Assembly: GCA_943846655.1 (NCBI GenBank) | Contig: OX044352.1 | Coordinates: forward strand, 620,001 to 684,000 | Length of the DNA stretch: 64,000 nucleotides | Source of the DNA: Porticoccus sp002390525 | GTDB taxonomy: Bacteria > Pseudomonadota > Gammaproteobacteria > Pseudomonadales > Porticoccaceae | Direction of reading: 5' to 3' | Shown here: positions 17,591 to 26,812 of the stretch, piece after piece | Layout of the letters: the number at the start of each line of letters is the position of its first letter | Numbering within the stretch: the first letter of the stretch is position 1 | Program-made: the position numbers and the translations under genes | Notes under the pieces: model-generated | What the model saw: the letters and a program-made list of their open reading frames with translations, nothing else | Database searches by the model: none | Told to the model about the DNA's origin: nothing

Positions 17591-18688
17591 TTAAACTTTA
17601 AATCTAAAGTGTACAACGTCTCCATCTTCTACGACATATTCCTTTCCTTCAAGTCTCCACTTTCCTGCTTCCTTGGCTCCTTGTTCACCGTTACAAGCAA
17701 TAAAATCATCGTATGAAACTATTTCTGCGCGTATGAACCCTTTTTCAAAATCTGTATGAATCTTTCCGGCAGACTGAGGTGCTGTTGCACCTATTGGAAT
17801 AGTCCATGCTCTAACTTCTTTTGGTCCAGCTGTAAAAAAGGTATGAAGCTTAAGAAGTTGATAGCCTGCGATTATTAATCGATTTAAGCCAGGTTCATCC
17901 ATACCCATCTCATGTAAAAACTCTAATTTTTCATCATCGTCAGTCAGTTCAGCAATTTCAGATTCTAGCTTATTGCATATTGTTACTATAGGCGCATTCT
18001 CTAATAGAGCAATTTTCTCGATAGCCTTTAGATGGGTGTTATTTTCAAATCCATTTTCATCTACGTTGGCAATATACATCGTCGGTTTTAGGGTTAACAG
18101 GCACATTGACTTGATCATTTTCTTTTCAGTTATACTAAGATTTAACGTGCGAAGTGGTTTAGCCTGGTCAAGGTGAGGATGAATTTTTTCGAGCAATAAT
18201 TTTAGGTCTGCTGCTTCTTTATCTTGTCCGCCTTTTGAAGCGCGAGTCGTTCTTTCTATAGACTTTTCTACTATATCTAGATCGGCGAGGGCTAGCTCAG
18301 TATTAATAACCTCAATATCTGCAATTGGATCTATTTTTCCTTCAACATGAGCTACATTTTCATCGTCAAAACATCTAACTACATGAGCAATAGCATCTGT
18401 TTCCCGAATGTTAGCAAGGAATTTATTTCCTAAACCTTCACCTTTTGAGGCCCCAGCAACGAGACCAGCAATATCTACAAACTCCATAGTAGCCGGAAGA
18501 ATTTTTTCAGGATTAACTATATTAGCTAGCTTTTCTTGACGGATATCGGGAATTGGCACAATACCAGTATTGGGCTCAATGGTGCAAAATGGAAAATTTT
18601 CTGCACTAATGCCAGCCTTAGTTAATGCATTGAAAAGTGTAGATTTTCCAACATTAGGTAGACCTACAATACCACAATTAAAACCCAT
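17591..18688 (-). CDS. ychF: Ribosome-binding ATPase YchF
   Basis: YchF is an Obg-family P-loop protein that prefers ATP and binds ribosomes. The product is 365 residues from the ATG at 18688. It has G1 GLPNVGKSTLFNAL near residue 9, G3 DIAGLVAGASKGEGLGN near 70, an NVDENG element in place of the usual NKxD, and a C-terminal TGS-like domain with AGPKEVRAWTI and GYDG-type residues. An in-frame TTG lies 5 codons upstream, but MGFNCGIVGLPN is the family start. It follows pth in the pth-ychF pair; the gap is 44 bases. Confidence 0.95.
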   Translation of the reverse strand: MGFNCGIVGLPNVGKSTLFNALTKAGISAENFPFCTIEPNTGIVPIPDIRQEKLANIVNPEKILPATMEFVDIAGLVAGASKGEGLGNKFLANIRETDAIAHVVRCFDDENVAHVEGKIDPIADIEVINTELALADLDIVEKSIERTTRASKGGQDKEAADLKLLLEKIHPHLDQAKPLRTLNLSITEKKMIKSMCLLTLKPTMYIANVDENGFENNTHLKAIEKIALLENAPIVTICNKLESEIAELTDDDEKLEFLHEMGMDEPGLNRLIIAGYQLLKLHTFFTAGPKEVRAWTIPIGATAPQSAGKIHTDFEKGFIRAEIVSYDDFIACNGEQGAKEAGKWRLEGKEYVVEDGDVVHFRFKV

Positions 18689-18732
18689 TAAAATAGTTCT
18701 CAATATATTAAAAAAATTTGTTTATAAATTAA

Positions 18733-19314
18733 TTATACTGTATGTAGATCCTTCATTGCCTCATTCCATTTTCCCGTAACAGCAAGTGGAATAGTGCTGA
18801 TGCAATTAATAATACTTTCGTTAATCAATCTCTGTTCATTTTGCGAAGCTTTTTTAAGAACGAAATTAACAACTTCGTCAGATTCGCCAGGATGCCCTAC
18901 ACCTATTCTAAGGCGTGCAAAATTACTATTATTACCTAACGCCCTTATAGTGTCCTTAAGGCCATTATGACCTCCATGACCACCACCTATCTTATATTTT
19001 GATATTCCGGGAGCAAGGTCTATATCGTCATGAACAACAAGGATATTTTCTGGACTAATTTGATAAAATTTAGCAAAGGCAGCTATAGATTTACCACTTA
19101 AATTCATATAAGTATTTGGTATTAATAAACGTACATCTTGAATATCTATCTTTACTCTAGCAATAAATCCAAAAAATCTTTCTTCAAGTTTAAGGTCAGA
19201 GACATATTGTTGACTTAGAATAGAAATAAGAGAGGCCCCTGCATTATGACGGGTTTGCTCATATTGTTGGCCCGGGTTTCCCAAACCAACAATTAACTGA
19301 ACAATTTTATCCAA
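18733..19314 (-). CDS. pth: Peptidyl-tRNA hydrolase
   Basis: Pth releases tRNA from prematurely ended peptidyl-tRNA. The 193-residue product has the family motifs VGLGNPGQQYEQTRHNAG near residue 9 (catalytic His in RHNAG), NTYMNLSG near 66 and VHDDIDLAPG near 92, plus GGHGGHNGLKD near 107. The length matches the E. coli enzyme (194). It lies between rplY and ychF on the minus strand in the common prs-rplY-pth-ychF order. Confidence 0.97.
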   Translation of the reverse strand: MDKIVQLIVGLGNPGQQYEQTRHNAGASLISILSQQYVSDLKLEERFFGFIARVKIDIQDVRLLIPNTYMNLSGKSIAAFAKFYQISPENILVVHDDIDLAPGISKYKIGGGHGGHNGLKDTIRALGNNSNFARLRIGVGHPGESDEVVNFVLKKASQNEQRLINESIINCISTIPLAVTGKWNEAMKDLHTV

Positions 19315-19354
19315 TATCTAAACCTCTCCACTTAAATTAACAATCAGAAAATTT

Positions 19355-20035
19355 TTATTCACCTTTCTCATCACTTCCATTTTCCGCATTGTTTTCATCT
19401 TCAGTCTTCTCTTCTCCATTTTCATCAACTATTACCTCTTCTATCTCTTCTTCTTTAGGTTTGTTGACGGTGAAAATTGGTGAATCGCGATCTTCGCCAT
19501 AATTTAAAGCAACACTCTCAACTCCACTTGGAAGCTTGATGTCAGAAATATGAAGTATCTGTCCAATTTCTACCTCTGCGACATCCACCTCAATATATTC
19601 AGGCAAATCTGCTGGTAGACATAATATATCTAGCTCAGTCATGCTGCGTGTAATATTACCTCCACCTACTTTGACACCATTACAGATATCTTCATTCATA
19701 AAGTGAATAGGAACTTTTGTAGTGAATTTCTGTGTTTTATTCATACGTAAAAAATCAGCATGCAAAATAATTGGCTTAGCTGGATGACGTTGAAGATCTT
19801 TTAAAATCACCTCTTCATTATTTCCTTCAATACTTAGGGTAATAATATGCGAATAAAATGCTTCATTTTGAAGCGCATGGTCTAGATCTTTGTGCAATAA
19901 AGATATTTTCTGTGGTGGATTTTCCCCGCCATAAACTATAGCTGGGACTTCGTTAGCTAAACGACGTAGACGGCGGCTCGCACCTTTCCCCATGTCATCT
20001 CGCACTGTTACGTTTAATTTAAAATCATTTGACAT
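19355..20035 (-). CDS. rplY: Ribosomal protein bL25, long Ctc form
   Basis: bL25 binds 5S rRNA on the large subunit. At 226 residues this is the long CTC form: an N-terminal L25 domain (GKGASRRLRRLANEVPAIVYGG near residue 16 and VILKDLQRHPAKP near 73) followed by a beta domain (VPIHFMNEDICNGVKVGGG). The last 30 residues are strongly acidic (runs of EEE and EDENN), as in other marine gammaproteobacteria. It lies between prs and pth. Confidence 0.95.
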   Translation of the reverse strand: MSNDFKLNVTVRDDMGKGASRRLRRLANEVPAIVYGGENPPQKISLLHKDLDHALQNEAFYSHIITLSIEGNNEEVILKDLQRHPAKPIILHADFLRMNKTQKFTTKVPIHFMNEDICNGVKVGGGNITRSMTELDILCLPADLPEYIEVDVAEVEIGQILHISDIKLPSGVESVALNYGEDRDSPIFTVNKPKEEEIEEVIVDENGEEKTEDENNAENGSDEKGE

Positions 20036-20132
20036 TATTTTGTCTCCTAGTATTACAATCCGCGACCAGAATTGAAAAGATATTTATTTTATCCCTTTAT
20101 TGGGCGATTATTTAACCATTATGTGCGAGGAT

Positions 20133-21080
20133 TTACTCCTCATCAAACATAGCACTTATGGATTCTTCATTGCTCACACGTCGCATCGCTTCTGCAAGCA
20201 TTTTACCTATAGTTAGCACTCTTATACGCCCACTTTTGCGGGCAGCAGTGCTTGTTGGGATACTATTTGTTACGACCAATGTATCAAGCTCTGAGGCCTC
20301 AATGTTTTTAATTGCCTTCCCAGATAAAACAGGGTGAGTACAATATGCAACTACTTGTATTGCCCCTCGTGCTTTTAGTGCATCAGCAGCTTTGCATAGA
20401 GTTCCAGCAGTATCTACAATATCGTCAATTAATATACAGGTGCGGCCCTCAACTTCACCTATAATATTCATAACCTCAATCTGATTTGCTTCTGGCCGGC
20501 GCTTGTCGATTATGGCTAGTTCAGTATTGAGTATCTTCGCCATAGCTCTTGCCCGAACTACACCGCCAATATCAGGTGAAACAACTGTTGGCTTTTGATA
20601 ATTTTGACGTTGCACATCATCAGTCATTAAAGGAAGACCATAAACATTTTCTACGGCACAATCAAAAAACCCTTGTATTTGCTCTGCATGCAAGTCTACT
20701 GTCATTACGCGGTCAACTCCTGCATTAGAAATCATGTCCGCGACAACTTTTGCACTTATTGGCACCCGGATAGTGCGTACTCGCCTGTCTTGTCGTGCAT
20801 ATCCAAAGTAAGGTATTACAGCAGTGATGCGAGCAGCAGATGACCGACGAAGTGCATCGACCATGAGAATAAGTTCCATTAAATTTTTATGGGTTGGCGG
20901 GCATGTTGGTTGAACAATAAAAACATCCTGACCGCGAACATTCTCGCAAATTTCTATATTGATTTCACCATCAGAAAACTGAGAAACAACAGAGTTACTT
21001 AAGTTCATCCCTAGAAATTGACTTATTTCTTTTGCTAGCTCTGGATTTGCATTCCCAGAAAAAACCATTAAATTCGCCAC
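20133..21080 (-). CDS. prs: Ribose-phosphate pyrophosphokinase
   Basis: Prs makes PRPP from ribose 5-phosphate and ATP for nucleotide, histidine, tryptophan and NAD synthesis. The 315-residue protein contains FSDGEINIEICENVRG near residue 35, YARQDRR near 96 (the ATP-binding flexible-loop region), DLHAEQIQGFFD near 128 and the PRPP loop DDIVDTAGTLCKAA near 219. Length and motifs are those of class I enzymes. tRNA-Gln lies immediately upstream on the same strand and rplY downstream. Confidence 0.98.
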   Translation of the reverse strand: MANLMVFSGNANPELAKEISQFLGMNLSNSVVSQFSDGEINIEICENVRGQDVFIVQPTCPPTHKNLMELILMVDALRRSSAARITAVIPYFGYARQDRRVRTIRVPISAKVVADMISNAGVDRVMTVDLHAEQIQGFFDCAVENVYGLPLMTDDVQRQNYQKPTVVSPDIGGVVRARAMAKILNTELAIIDKRRPEANQIEVMNIIGEVEGRTCILIDDIVDTAGTLCKAADALKARGAIQVVAYCTHPVLSGKAIKNIEASELDTLVVTNSIPTSTAARKSGRIRVLTIGKMLAEAMRRVSNEESISAMFDEE

Positions 21081-21137
21081 AAAGTTTTCCTAATAGTTAT
21101 TTTTGTTGTAACACTATACTACAGTTATGTAAAAATA

Positions 21138-21213
21138 TGGCTGGGGTGGGTGGATTCGAACCACCGAGTGGCGGCATCAAAAGCCGCTGCCTTAACCGCT
21201 TGGCCACACCCCA
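21138..21213 (-). tRNA. tRNA-Gln (TTG)
   Basis: The minus strand gives a full 76-base tRNA: acceptor TGGGGTG/CACCCCA, discriminator G and encoded CCA, anticodon stem GCGGC/GCCGC with loop TTTTGAT (anticodon TTG), and T-arm GGTGG-TTCGAAT-CCACC. The U1-A72 closing pair is typical of tRNA-Gln. The first 22 bases overlap the 3' end of ispE, whose stop codon lies in the D-arm. The gene sits between ispE and prs, as in Pseudomonas, and is probably cut out of their shared transcript. Confidence 0.95.
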
Positions 21214-22061
21214 ATAGCTTTTTGTCCAGAAGACAATATTTCTAGTGCGGGAGACTTATTAACTCCTTTAGCAACAAAACCATGCCATGGCTTTGGAATG
21301 TTTTTGAGTATAGCCTTTGCCTCATCTTCTACAGAAAAACTTGAGAAAACACTTCCACCTGTTCCTGTCATTCTAGCCGGAGCATAGTTAGCCAGCCATT
21401 GGCGAACTTTTTTTACTTCGGGATAAAGATCTTCGACAACTAGCTGGCAGTCATTTTTCCAGACATTTTCTTCAGTGGCGCGTATTTTGATCGGATGAGT
21501 GTTTCTTGTCAAACTAGGATGGCTAAATATTTTAGATGTACTTACAAATATATTTGGCGTTACTATTAAGAACCATTTGTTAGGTGTATCTATAGGGGTT
21601 AACTTTTCTCCGACACCCTCTGCCCATGAAGTTCTCCCAGAAATAAAAACTGGAACATCCGCTCCAATTTTAGAGCCTATACCTAGAAGTTCTGTATTAG
21701 TTAAAGTTAGATTCCAAACAGCATTTAGACCAAGGATCGCTGTGGCAGCATCGCTACTCCCACCACCTAAACCAGCGCCTATCGGTAGTTTTTTTTTCAA
21801 GATTATTTTTGCTCCACAGTCACATGTCGAATAATTCTGTAAAGCTTTTGCTGCTCGTAGGATTAGGTTCTCTTTGTTTGGAATACTTTTTTCATTAGAT
21901 GATAACTCGATTTTTCCAGTATTATTAGATTCAATTTCAAGGTGATCACCATAGTCAAGCATTTGAAATAATGTTTGCAAATTATGGTAACCGTTTTCTT
22001 TTCTTCCAGTGATATGAAGAAATAAATTTAATTTTGCCGGAGCAGGTAGTGTTAGTTTCAT
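21192..22061 (-). CDS. ispE: 4-diphosphocytidyl-2-C-methyl-D-erythritol kinase
   Basis: IspE phosphorylates CDP-methylerythritol in the MEP isoprenoid pathway. The 289-residue GHMP kinase has PAPAKLNLFLHITGRKENGYH near the N-terminus (shown in part), the ATP loop LPIGAGLGGGSSDAA near residue 92 and the C-terminal MTGTGGSVFSSF near 230. The last codons (VWPSG then TAA) are read from the 5' part of tRNA-Gln, a 22-base overlap. It follows lolB by 8 bases, as part of a lipoprotein-lolB-ispE transcript. Confidence 0.95.
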   Translation of the reverse strand: MKLTLPAPAKLNLFLHITGRKENGYHNLQTLFQMLDYGDHLEIESNNTGKIELSSNEKSIPNKENLILRAAKALQNYSTCDCGAKIILKKKLPIGAGLGGGSSDAATAILGLNAVWNLTLTNTELLGIGSKIGADVPVFISGRTSWAEGVGEKLTPIDTPNKWFLIVTPNIFVSTSKIFSHPSLTRNTHPIKIRATEENVWKNDCQLVVEDLYPEVKKVRQWLANYAPARMTGTGGSVFSSFSVEDEAKAILKNIPKPWHGFVAKGVNKSPALEILSSGQKAIGVWPSG

Positions 22062-22069
22062 TTTAACTC

Positions 22070-22672
22070 TTATTTAATTAACCATTTTTTGATGCTTAGG
22101 TTAAATTTATAAACACCTTTTTTGCCTTTTATCTTATTTGGTAGCCTAAATTTACCTATACTTTTATAGTCAGAAAAATCTAATCTCCATCCTGATTGTT
22201 TCAGTGAAGCCAGTGTTCCGTCATCATTATATCTTGATTCGATAGTGGTCAAGCTGGGGGAGCCCACCCCTTTTATCCAAAATTGCAGATGTTCTATTTG
22301 TGTTCCTAATATAATAAATTTTCTCTGATAAATATCAGAATTCTGAGAAACAGAAATATGATAATCCTCCGGTTGTAGTCCAGCATGATTGAAACTACCC
22401 TTAATTCTTTTTGTATTAATACCAAACGGACCACTTAATTCAATTTCGAATTTTTCTTTACTCTGGCTCCATGATACCCAAGCGCTTCCTCCTCCTTCTG
22501 AATCCCTATAGCCAATTTTACCTTCAACAACCCAGCGGTCTAAAGACCCTAGTTGATTGAAATGATCCTCCTTGTAGATTTGATTTTCAGGTGTGTTATT
22601 TTTATTAACAGCACATGATGCAGCTAATATTACAATCAAAAAGAACATTGTGTACCGAATAAGCTTATTCAA
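22070..22672 (-). CDS. lolB: Outer-membrane lipoprotein receptor LolB
   Basis: LolB takes lipoproteins from the periplasmic carrier LolA and inserts them into the outer membrane. The 200-residue product starts with a lipoprotein signal peptide whose lipobox AASC precedes AVNKNN. The body shows the LolB features WVVEGKIGYRDSEGGGSAWVSW near residue 48 (shown in part) and LQFWIKGVGSP near 129. The start is a TTG with GGAG 10 bases upstream; it supplies the positively charged n-region, which a later ATG at codon 9 would lose. It overlaps the preceding lipoprotein gene by 8 bases and is followed by ispE. Confidence 0.9.
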   Translation of the reverse strand: MNKLIRYTMFFLIVILAASCAVNKNNTPENQIYKEDHFNQLGSLDRWVVEGKIGYRDSEGGGSAWVSWSQSKEKFEIELSGPFGINTKRIKGSFNHAGLQPEDYHISVSQNSDIYQRKFIILGTQIEHLQFWIKGVGSPSLTTIESRYNDDGTLASLKQSGWRLDFSDYKSIGKFRLPNKIKGKKGVYKFNLSIKKWLIK

Positions 22673-23333
22673 CCTTAAATTGCTCCATAGTTTTCATGAT
22701 GATGGAGTTATTCGAAGTATCAATTTTTTTAGCCTGTATCTTTTGAATAAAATTTAATAACTCATCCATTCTTTCTTTACTTGCCAGTGCTTCATATAGA
22801 GCAACAAATGGTCTGGCGTCATCATTTTCTATTGCAAGAATAATTAAAGGCACTGCTTCTTCATACCGGTGGTTTTTTATCAGAGCAATAGCATGCAAGA
22901 TTTTTGCAGGCACCCAGTGAGGCTCTACTTCGATCCATAATGTGGTCATTTCAAGAAATAAGATAGAATTATCATAGTAGAAAGATATTTTGGCTGCCCT
23001 CTCGATTACTCTTGGATCAAGTGTTTTCTTTGCTTGTTGGCTATAGTTCTCTTGCGAAATACTCTTTTTTCCTCGCATGCCACCAAACTCTGCGGATATT
23101 AAGTGAAACAGACTATCTTCAGGAAATGCCCGCACACTAAAATTTTTTCGTTGAAATAACTTAGTGTTATTTTTTTTTATTTCGATTTTTTCTGCATCTT
23201 TCGAGTGTTTGTTACGATCGATTTTGTTCGCATTAACAAGCTGTAAATTTTCATCTATAGAATTGTTGCTACAGCCAACAATTATTTGGCTGAGCGCAAG
23301 TAATGTAAGAATCGAAGAAACACAATTATGCAT
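22665..23333 (-). CDS. Short TPR-like lipoprotein linked to hemA/lolB
   Basis: The 222-residue protein begins with a lipoprotein signal peptide and lipobox IVGC (Cys21). A Lys/Asn-rich linker follows (residues 25-65), then a helical region from about 70 to 190 with TPR-like pairs (LDPRVIERAAKISFYYDN; LWIEVEPHWVPAKILHAIAL; RYEEAVPLIILAIEN). In Pseudomonas-type genomes a much longer TPR protein occupies this place between hemA and lolB; I infer this is its shortened N-terminal part. No function is assigned. It is divergent from hemA and overlaps lolB by 8 bases. Confidence 0.65.
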   Translation of the reverse strand: MHNCVSSILTLLALSQIIVGCSNNSIDENLQLVNANKIDRNKHSKDAEKIEIKKNNTKLFQRKNFSVRAFPEDSLFHLISAEFGGMRGKKSISQENYSQQAKKTLDPRVIERAAKISFYYDNSILFLEMTTLWIEVEPHWVPAKILHAIALIKNHRYEEAVPLIILAIENDDARPFVALYEALASKERMDELLNFIQKIQAKKIDTSNNSIIMKTMEQFKVE

Positions 23334-23504
23334 AAGTTGCTTATAATCTTCTATTTTTAACCAAAAACGCTACGCTTTTGATTAATAAATAGATACTCTA
23401 ACAATAAAAAAAGCTAATACGCTAGTTAAATATTGATTGAATACTACTTGTCTTTAGGGTCATAGAGCTGGACAATTGCAGCCTAGTTTCATAAGTATTG
23501 AATT

Positions 23505-24797
23505 ATGACTATTTATTCGCTTGGGGTTAATCATCGTTCTGCATCTCTTGATATAAGAGAGAAGGTGATCTTTGCTCCAAAAAATATGACTAAAGCTTTA
23601 CAAAATTTGATAAAAACTCTTGATATTAGTGAAGCTGCAATACTTTCAACATGCAATAGAATAGAGATATACATTGTAACCTCTGATGATTTTACTAACA
23701 GCAAGAATAAAATTCTTGATTGGCTAACTGGTTATCATCAATTGATGTCGACCAGCCTAGACGGTTGTTATTATACATACGAAAATGAGGATGCTGTAAG
23801 ACATTTAATGAGGGTCGCAAGTGGTTTGGACTCAATGATTTTGGGTGAACCACAAATACTTGGCCAGTTAAAGTCCTCTTATGCTGTTGCACAAGAGGCC
23901 GGCACTGTTTCTGTAAAACTTAACCAGCTTTTTCAACAGGCGTTCTCAATCGCAAAGCGGGTACGAACTAAAACAGCTATTGGGAAAAATCCAGTATCAG
24001 TTGCATATGCTGGCGTAAAGCTTTCGCAACAAATCTTTTCAAATTTTCAAGATGTTCATGTTTTGTTAATTGGGGCAGGAGAAACTATTGAATTAGTAGC
24101 AAGGCACTTACTAGAAAAACAAGTGGGAAGTATTACCGTTTCCAATAGAACTCTACTTAGAGCCGAAGAATTAGCCCAAGAATTTAATGCCCACGCAATA
24201 CTACTTTCAGATATACCTGAATTTCTTGAAAAAGCAGACATTTTAATATCATCTACAGGTAGCCAGTTGCCAATACTCGGTAAAGGTGCAGTAGAATCTG
24301 CTATCAAAAGACGTAAACATAAGCCTATGTTCATGTTAGATTTGGCTGTTCCAAGGGATATCGAACCTGAAGTAGCGGAACTCGATGATATTTATCTTTT
24401 TACTGTGGACGATCTTCAGGAGGTTATTCTTGAGAATATGCGTTCACGTGAAGATGCTGCAGGTAAAGCTGAAAAAATTATAGAAGATGGGGTGATTGAA
24501 TGGAAAAGCCATATGCAAGGCCTAGATTCAGCTTCTGTGATTCGAAATTTTCGAAAAAATATAGAAACGACCCGTGACATCGAACTTCAAAAAGCTTTAG
24601 TTTCACTAAATGCAGGCGAAAATCCAGAGGGGGTTTTAAGAAGTTTGGCAAGAAATCTAACTAACAAATTTATGCATACCCCATCAAAAGTTCTCAAACA
24701 AGCTTTAGAAGAAGGCCGCAAAGATGATATTCGCTTAACAACTGACCTGTTTGGACTCAAGGAACTAATTGAGAATGATTCAAAAAACAATAAGTAG
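23505..24797 (+). CDS. hemA: Glutamyl-tRNA reductase
   Basis: HemA reduces Glu-tRNA to glutamate-1-semialdehyde, the first committed step of tetrapyrrole synthesis by the C5 route. The 430-residue product has the N-terminal GVNHRSASLDIREKV, the catalytic cysteine in LSTCNRIEIY near residue 49, EPQILGQLKSSY near 114 and the NADPH-binding LLIGAGETIEL near 186. The C-terminal dimerisation helix ends in a charged tail. It is divergent from the short lipoprotein/lolB group and followed by prfA and prmC, the typical hemA-prfA-prmC operon. Confidence 0.97.
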   Translation: MTIYSLGVNHRSASLDIREKVIFAPKNMTKALQNLIKTLDISEAAILSTCNRIEIYIVTSDDFTNSKNKILDWLTGYHQLMSTSLDGCYYTYENEDAVRHLMRVASGLDSMILGEPQILGQLKSSYAVAQEAGTVSVKLNQLFQQAFSIAKRVRTKTAIGKNPVSVAYAGVKLSQQIFSNFQDVHVLLIGAGETIELVARHLLEKQVGSITVSNRTLLRAEELAQEFNAHAILLSDIPEFLEKADILISSTGSQLPILGKGAVESAIKRRKHKPMFMLDLAVPRDIEPEVAELDDIYLFTVDDLQEVILENMRSREDAAGKAEKIIEDGVIEWKSHMQGLDSASVIRNFRKNIETTRDIELQKALVSLNAGENPEGVLRSLARNLTNKFMHTPSKVLKQALEEGRKDDIRLTTDLFGLKELIENDSKNNK

Positions 24798-24844
24798 TAC
24801 CCTAAAGATAATCTATACAGCTAAATAATTGATATGATAACTTG

Positions 24845-25930
24845 ATGAAAGACTCTATTTTAGAAAAATTACAATTTATTGCCGATCGACACGAGGAAGT
24901 GGGCGTGCTTTTAGGTGAGCCAAATGTAATTAGTGATCAAAATAATTTCCGTGTATTGTCGAAAGAGTACTCAGAAAATGAACATATCGTCGAAGTTTAT
25001 AAAAATTATATGCAAGTTGAAAAAAGAGTACTTGAGGCGAAAACGCTACTCAGTGACCCTGATCGAGATATTAGGGAGATGGCTCAAGAAGAGTCGCATG
25101 AGAGAGAAAAAGAGCTTGAGGCCCTTTTGCTAGAAATACAAAAACTTTTGTTACCTAAAGATAGCAACGATGAGAAGAACGTATTTCTCGAAATTAGAGC
25201 AGGCACAGGTGGTGATGAAGCAGCTATTTTTTCTGGGGATTTATTTCGCATGTATTGCAAATATGCTGAAAGCTCTAAATGGAAAGTAGAGATAATAAGT
25301 GAGAATCACGGTGATCACGGGGGATATAAAGAAATCATTTCTTTAATTACAGGTCAAGGAGTTTACTCTAAGTTGAAATTTGAATCTGGGGCTCATCGCG
25401 TGCAACGGGTTCCAGATACAGAGTCTCAGGGACGTGTTCATACATCTGCTTGTACTGTAGCAGTTATGCCAGAAGTAGAATCTTTAGATGATATAGATAT
25501 TAAGAGAGGAGACCTTCGCATTGACACTTTTCGTGCTTCAGGCGCTGGTGGACAGCATGTCAATAAAACCGACTCAGCGATTCGTATAACTCATATTCCA
25601 ACAGGGACAGTTGTTGAATGCCAGGATGGCCGATCTCAGCATAAAAATAAGGCAAGAGCTATGGGGCTTTTATCAGCTCGTTTAAAGCTTTCCCAAGAAA
25701 CTGAAGCCGCAGAAAATTTGGCTGAAGAGCGCCGCTCATTAGTTGGTAGCGGCGATCGATCTGAGCGCATTCGTACATATAATTATTCTCAAGGTCGTAT
25801 TACAGATCATAGAATTAATCTAACCTTGTATAAGCTATCGGAAGTTATGGAAGGAAATCTTGATGGAGTAATAAAGCCACTAATAAATGAGAACGAGGCT
25901 AATATGCTATCCGAGAACCATAAAAATTAA
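24845..25930 (+). CDS. prfA: Peptide chain release factor 1
   Basis: RF1 ends translation at UAA and UAG. The product is 361 residues. It has the GGQ hydrolysis loop GAGGQHVNKTDSA near residue 232, the codon-recognition region beginning EIRAGTGGDEAA near 117 and ending before RVQRVPDTESQGRVHTSA (PxT-type PDT motif near 188). The frame is open 1 codon upstream at a TTG (24842), but the ATG at 24845 matches the family start. PrmC, which methylates the GGQ glutamine, is encoded 14 bases downstream. Confidence 0.97.
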   Translation: MKDSILEKLQFIADRHEEVGVLLGEPNVISDQNNFRVLSKEYSENEHIVEVYKNYMQVEKRVLEAKTLLSDPDRDIREMAQEESHEREKELEALLLEIQKLLLPKDSNDEKNVFLEIRAGTGGDEAAIFSGDLFRMYCKYAESSKWKVEIISENHGDHGGYKEIISLITGQGVYSKLKFESGAHRVQRVPDTESQGRVHTSACTVAVMPEVESLDDIDIKRGDLRIDTFRASGAGGQHVNKTDSAIRITHIPTGTVVECQDGRSQHKNKARAMGLLSARLKLSQETEAAENLAEERRSLVGSGDRSERIRTYNYSQGRITDHRINLTLYKLSEVMEGNLDGVIKPLINENEANMLSENHKN

Positions 25931-25944
25931 CAGCTAAGTCATTT

Positions 25945-26808
25945 ATGCTAAATACAACCTTTTCTAATACCGTAACGATAGCTGATATTCTGATGCGTCG
26001 TAACGAGTTAAATAATCTAAGCGACACCCCAAGACTTGACATAGAAATAATACTTGCTCATGTCCTGAAGGTAGATAGAACCTACCTGTATGTATGGCCT
26101 AATTTTTGTTTGAGCGATATTCAGCAAAGTAAATTTAACCAGTTATTCGCCGATCGTTTGCTTGGAAAGCCAATTGCACACATAACAGAAGTCCGTGAAT
26201 TTTGGTCTCTGCCACTAAAAGTTTCAACCGCGACAATTATTCCAAGGCCAGAGACAGAGCTACTTGTCGAAATAGCTCTCTCTTTACCCTTAAGTGATAA
26301 CATATCAGTTTTGGACTTAGGAACTGGTTCTGGTGCGATTGCATTAGCTCTGGCAAGCGAAAAAAAATCTTGGGATATTAAGGCTGTAGATTCTGAGCCA
26401 AATGCCCTTAAACTGGCTGAACAAAATAGAAAACTTTTTGATTTCGATAATGTTAAGATTCAAAAAAGTGATTGGTTTTCTTGTTTTAAAGAAAGTTTTT
26501 TTGATCTTATAGTTAGTAATCCACCATATATAAGTCCTGATGACAAAAACCTTCAGCAAGGTGATTTAAGGTTTGAGCCTTTATCCGCTCTAGTTTCTGA
26601 GGATTCTGGTATAGCTGACATTCGTAAAATTATCTTTGATGCCCGAAACTTTCTTAATTTTGGTGGTTGGTTAATTTTAGAGCATGCTTATGATCAAGGT
26701 GTGGAAGTGCGTCAATTGATGATGGATGCTAGTTACTGTGAAATCAAAACCTTTTCTGATATATCCGATCTAGATAGAGTTACCATTTGTAAAAAAACTA
26801 GCAATTAA
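25945..26808 (+). CDS. prmC: Release-factor glutamine methyltransferase PrmC
   Basis: PrmC transfers a methyl group from SAM to the glutamine of the GGQ motif in RF1 and RF2. The 287-residue enzyme has an N-terminal helical domain, IPRPETELLVE near residue 97, the SAM-binding VLDLGTGSGAIALAL near 120 and the catalytic NPPY in LIVSNPPYISPDD near 193. It is the third gene of hemA-prfA-prmC and ends 4 bases from the convergent flavin-reductase gene. Confidence 0.96.
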   Translation: MLNTTFSNTVTIADILMRRNELNNLSDTPRLDIEIILAHVLKVDRTYLYVWPNFCLSDIQQSKFNQLFADRLLGKPIAHITEVREFWSLPLKVSTATIIPRPETELLVEIALSLPLSDNISVLDLGTGSGAIALALASEKKSWDIKAVDSEPNALKLAEQNRKLFDFDNVKIQKSDWFSCFKESFFDLIVSNPPYISPDDKNLQQGDLRFEPLSALVSEDSGIADIRKIIFDARNFLNFGGWLILEHAYDQGVEVRQLMMDASYCEIKTFSDISDLDRVTICKKTSN

Positions 26809-26812
26809 TTAC

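Noticed and set aside
21032..21217. A plus-strand frame ending with GVGGFEPPSGG-like residues
   Set aside because: It is the antisense translation of tRNA-Gln and prs. Frames like this are a known annotation artefact over tRNA genes.
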